From Candidatus Niyogiibacteriota bacterium (GTDB lineage: Bacteria; Patescibacteriota; Minisyncoccia; 1-14-0-10-42-19): a stretch of DNA of 7,341 bases. The stretch is taken from positions 1 to 7,341 of the forward strand of contig JACQLG010000003.1 of assembly GCA_016204155.1 (NCBI GenBank). The letters run 5' to 3'. The translations under genes were made by a program, and so were the position numbers. The notes below the pieces were generated by a model. The model saw nothing but the letters and a program-made list of their open reading frames with translations, had not been told where the DNA came from and made no database searches. Shown here piece by piece: positions 4,640 to 7,341 of this stretch (the first letter of the stretch is position 1; each line of letters begins with the position of its first letter).

Positions 4640-6013
4640 TTAAGGAAGTCCGGCTCCGCTAAAAAGAATCGGACCTCGGGGAGTATCATCTATGAGCCAT
4701 TTTTTTTGTTCTATTTCTTTACGGATAGCGTCGGCTTTTTGCCAGTCTGTTTTCTTACGGTACTCTTCGCGTTCGCGCAAGAGTTTTTTTATTTCCCGAG
4801 GAGGATTCGGCTTTTTTATGCTTTTTAAGCGAAGTCCCAGGATTGTATCTGCCCATATAAAATCGGCGAGCGAGAGCGTTTCAAAATGCTTCCAAAATAC
4901 CGCAAGCGCTCCGGGAGTATCGATATCGTCTGCAAGCGTATGACCGAACGCATTTCGGAATCCCCGATTATCATTCTTTTTCGGTAATTGATGAAGTTTT
5001 TGGATATGCTGGTTGATCCGCGCGCGTGCGCTTCGCGCGGCCTCAAGCGCTTCAAAAGAGAACAAAAGAGGGGAGCGATAATGCGTACCTAATACGAAAT
5101 AGCGGTAATCAAGGGGACTAAATCCTTTTTTCTGCAGTTCTTCAATCGTAAGCAGATTTCCTTCTGATTTTCCCATTCGTTTTCCGTCCGCTTGCAAGAA
5201 ATTTCCATGCATCCAATAATGCGCGAATTGTTTTCCGGTCGCGGCTTCTGACTGCGCGATTTCATTTGTGTGGTGTACGGGGATATGATCTATGCCGCCC
5301 GCATGGATATCAAATGTTTCTCCAAGATATTTCATACTCATTGCGGAGCATTCAATATGCCATCCCGGGAACCCCATGCCCCATGGCGAAGACCATTCCA
5401 TTTGCCTTTTTGAATCTTTTGGAGAAAATTTCCATAACGCGAAATCCTGTTCATTTCTCTTTTCTTTTGTTTGTATGCGGCCGCTTTTCTGAAATTTTTG
5501 CGGCCGCGTTTTCCAAAGCGCGCCGTATGCTTTGAATTTCTTCGTGGCAAAATAAATACCGTCGGGAATTTTGTATGTAAATCCCTTTTCTTCTAGTTTT
5601 TGTATCAAATCTATCTGCTCTTGAATATGTTCGGTTGCCCGCGGAAACGTATCGGGGAAAAGTATATTTAGTTTTTTGAGATCTTTCTTAAATTCATCCT
5701 CATAGAAACGCGCAATCTCTTGTGCGCTCTTCTTTTGACGTTCTGCTTCCTTCTCAACTTTATCCTCTCCGGTATCTTCGTCAGAAGTGAGATGTCCGAC
5801 ATCCGTAATATTCATTATATGAGTAACGTTATATCCGAAAAACTCAAGGGTGCGTTTTAAGAGATCCTCAAAAATATACGTACGAAGATTTCCGATATGG
5901 GCATATTGGTATACGGTTGGCCCGCATGCGTAATAGCCAACTTTTTTCCCCTTCCTTGGCCTGAATTTTTCTTTTTTGTGGGTAAGAGTATTATAGAGTA
6001 TTAGTTCTTGCAT
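4640..6013 (-). CDS. cysS: Cysteinyl-tRNA synthetase
   Basis: This 457-residue class I synthetase joins Cys to tRNA-Cys in the cytoplasm; the length is normal. Seen: CGPTVYQYAHIGN (30-42) with the zinc ligand Cys30 and the HIGH-type HIGN; GWHIECSAM (217-225) with Cys222; GGIDHIPVHHTNE (239-251), where the usual form is GGxDLxFPHHENE, with His247 and Glu251 expected as the remaining zinc ligands; and KRMGKSEGN (278-286) as the KMSKS loop, reading RMGKS. The C-terminal helical and anticodon-binding part is present up to 457. The frame stays open upstream to 6178, but those residues are unlike CysRS and overlap the divergent S41 gene. ATG 6013, giving MQELILYNTLT, matches the normal N-terminus. 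No Shine-Dalgarno sequence is seen. On the minus strand CATACT (6026-6021) could be a -10 box 7 bases before the start. Confidence 0.97.
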   Translation of the reverse strand: MQELILYNTLTHKKEKFRPRKGKKVGYYACGPTVYQYAHIGNLRTYIFEDLLKRTLEFFGYNVTHIMNITDVGHLTSDEDTGEDKVEKEAERQKKSAQEIARFYEDEFKKDLKKLNILFPDTFPRATEHIQEQIDLIQKLEEKGFTYKIPDGIYFATKKFKAYGALWKTRPQKFQKSGRIQTKEKRNEQDFALWKFSPKDSKRQMEWSSPWGMGFPGWHIECSAMSMKYLGETFDIHAGGIDHIPVHHTNEIAQSEAATGKQFAHYWMHGNFLQADGKRMGKSEGNLLTIEELQKKGFSPLDYRYFVLGTHYRSPLLFSFEALEAARSARARINQHIQKLHQLPKKNDNRGFRNAFGHTLADDIDTPGALAVFWKHFETLSLADFIWADTILGLRLKSIKKPNPPREIKKLLREREEYRKKTDWQKADAIRKEIEQKKWLIDDTPRGPILFSGAGLP

Positions 6014-6048
6014 TACAGACAGTATGGCTCTTTTTGGATTATTTTTCC

Positions 6049-6082
6049 ACAGGTTGACCCTGTCCGCCCTTTTTGGGATACT
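6049..6082 (+). promoter_or_regulatory. Promoter of the S41 protease gene, with a palindrome over the -35
   Basis: TTGACC (6054-6059) and GATACT (6077-6082) are spaced by 17 bases, placing transcription start at or next to ATG 6089. ACAGG (6049-6053) and CCTGT (6059-6063) form a 15-base near-palindrome centred on the -35, a possible operator. The gap to the divergent cysS is only 75 bases, so a protein bound here could affect both genes. Confidence 0.45.
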
Positions 6083-6088
6083 GGGTCT

Positions 6089-7341
6089 ATGAACACGCGC
6101 AATAAAATATTGACTATTGCGGCAGGAGCGATTGTTATAGTCGCTGTTTTTAGTATTGGCGTTTATGCAGGCACCCAAAGGCGTCCTGCCGCGGATTCAA
6201 TAACTGACGTTGAGAATAAGGAGTTGGGGAATGCAGACCTGATAGATTTTTCTATTTTCTGGACAACATGGAAAACGATTAAAGAAAAATATGTAGCGCC
6301 CGGAGAAATCGATTCGCAAGATTTAGTCTGGGGCGCTATTAAAGGAATGGTTCATGCCGTAGGCGACCCCTATACCGTCTTCCTGCCTCCAAAGGAAAAT
6401 GAACTATTCCAAAGTTCTGTCAGGGGTGATTTTGAAGGAGTAGGAATGGAAATAGGGATGCGAAACGACGTACTTACTGTTATAGCGCCGCTTGCAGGCA
6501 CGCCTGCTTTTCGCGCGGGAATAAAAGCGGGAGATCAGATAATCAAGATTGGCGAAGAAACATCGGCTGGCATTTCGCTTGATGAAGCGGTTTCGCGCAT
6601 CCGAGGCCCGAAAGGAACGGAAGTTATATTGACCATCATCCGCAAAGGCGAAGAAGAACCGCTCACTATTTCAGTTATACGCGACCGGATAGAGATACCC
6701 GTGATAGAAACAGACGCGCGCGAAATAATAAGCGAAGAGGAAAAAAACGGGGATAAGACCGCTTCCACAGTAGGAGATGATATTCAGATCATTCGTCTTT
6801 TCAGTTTTTCAGAAAAATCAACGTCGGCATTCCGGGACGCGGTGCGCGATTTTGCGCTTTCAGGCAGACAAAAAATTATCCTGGACCTGCGGAATAATCC
6901 GGGCGGTTTTCTGGAAGCGGCAGTTGATATCTCAAGCTGGTTTTTGCCCTCGGGAGACGTGGTCGTGCGGGAAAGTTTTGGAGAAAACAAAGAAGAAAAA
7001 ATTTATCGTTCCCGCGGATATGAAACGCTTGAAAACAAACCTGTAGTCGTACTTATCAATGAAGGGTCCGCATCCGCATCCGAGATCGTCGCAGGGGCGC
7101 TGCAAGACCACGATACTGCAACCCTCATAGGAACAAAAACATTTGGAAAGGGGTCGGTGCAGGAGTTGGTAAATATCAAGCAGGACAGCGCCTTGAAAGT
7201 GACAATAGCGCGGTGGCTCACGCCCGACGGTCATTCCATTTCGGAGAACGGCTTAGAACCAGATATCACGGCGGAACTTGAAGGCGATGACACTATTGAT
7301 GAGCAGCTTGAAAAAGCAATAGAATTTTTAAATAATAGATA
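6089..7341 (+). CDS. S41 family C-terminal processing protease (3' end at window edge)
   Basis: This serine protease with a Ser-Lys mechanism acts outside the cytoplasmic membrane. 417 codons are visible; the last two bases, TA, could begin a stop, so the gene is probably complete or nearly so. Seen: a signal anchor (about 7-27); the FWTTWKTIKEKYV segment (57-69) common in these proteases; a PDZ domain (about 113-200: DFEGVGMEIG, then AGIKAGDQIIKI); then the catalytic core with LDLRNNPGG (265-273), INEGSASASEIVAGALQD (323-340) and GTKTFGKGSVQ (348-358). By alignment with E. coli Tsp (Ser430/Asp441/Lys455) the catalytic residues are Ser329, Asp340 and Lys354, with identical spacing. Residues about 207-232 are a charged insertion (EEEKNGDKTAS). 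Likely targets are C-termini of exported proteins or cell-wall factors; the substrate is unknown. It is divergent from cysS, with no Shine-Dalgarno sequence. Confidence 0.95.
   Translation, partial: MNTRNKILTIAAGAIVIVAVFSIGVYAGTQRRPAADSITDVENKELGNADLIDFSIFWTTWKTIKEKYVAPGEIDSQDLVWGAIKGMVHAVGDPYTVFLPPKENELFQSSVRGDFEGVGMEIGMRNDVLTVIAPLAGTPAFRAGIKAGDQIIKIGEETSAGISLDEAVSRIRGPKGTEVILTIIRKGEEEPLTISVIRDRIEIPVIETDAREIISEEEKNGDKTASTVGDDIQIIRLFSFSEKSTSAFRDAVRDFALSGRQKIILDLRNNPGGFLEAAVDISSWFLPSGDVVVRESFGENKEEKIYRSRGYETLENKPVVVLINEGSASASEIVAGALQDHDTATLIGTKTFGKGSVQELVNIKQDSALKVTIARWLTPDGHSISENGLEPDITAELEGDDTIDEQLEKAIEFLNNR

Noticed and set aside
4692..5535. Several open frames of 66-89 residues on the plus strand
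   Set aside because: They are antisense to cysS, whose coding frame is strongly supported by its motifs.
6014..6178. Upstream extension of cysS to 6178
   Set aside because: The extra 55 residues do not resemble CysRS and would overlap the start and anchor segment of the divergent S41 gene.
6535..7234. Short open frames on both strands within the right-hand end
   Set aside because: They overlap the S41 protease frame, which has an intact PDZ domain and catalytic Ser/Asp/Lys.

Overview
The window looks like a piece of a compact, fairly AT-rich bacterial chromosome, probably from the Candidate Phyla Radiation (Patescibacteria, Parcubacteria-like). This is an inference with no phylogeny behind it. 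It rests on very short intergenic gaps, almost no Shine-Dalgarno sequences, a cysteinyl-tRNA synthetase whose zinc-site segment reads GGIDHIPVHHTNE, and a mix of S41 protease, REP-type Y1 transposase and HTH-GHKL-STAS regulator that I associate with that group.

Layout. (1) Bases 1-1926, plus strand: two genes for exported or membrane-anchored proteins, 21 bases apart. The first enters from the left edge already inside its signal peptide. The second is an anchored M64-like (IgA-peptidase-family) domain in which the catalytic Glu of HExxH is replaced by Met (HMVGH). (2) Bases 1927-3073: a REP-like hairpin, then a promoter embedded in three TGACAAC half-sites, then a one-protein regulator with winged HTH, GHKL ATPase and STAS-like (DUF4325) domains. 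(3) Bases 3074-3920: a Y1/HUH REP-associated transposase (RAYT) flanked by inverted REP-like elements. Five copies of the 23-base element occur in the window, all between 1933 and 3918, and two of them form a perfect 27-bp inverted repeat bracketing the transposase. (4) Bases 3956-6013: a protein with the 8-kDa HhH domain of family X DNA polymerases but no polymerase domain, which meets cysS tail to tail with no base between the two stops. (5) Bases 6014-7341: a 75-base divergent intergenic region, then an S41 (C-terminal processing) protease that runs to the right edge with all catalytic residues in place. Its stop codon lies at or just past the edge.

How the parts relate. cysS is housekeeping. 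The S41 protease and the two leftmost proteins act outside the cytoplasm. The RAYT and its REPs form one functional unit. The REPs also bracket the HTH-GHKL-STAS gene, so that gene may have been moved by, or be a hot spot for, the same machinery. Several genes have a -10-like hexamer only about 6-13 bases ahead of the start codon and no Shine-Dalgarno sequence, suggesting leaderless or nearly leaderless transcripts. The most interesting points are the REP/RAYT family, the likely autoregulatory operator of the GHKL regulator, and the M64-like protein that has lost its catalytic Glu. I saw no rRNA, tRNA, CRISPR array or riboswitch. No gene-free stretch exceeds about 150 bases.
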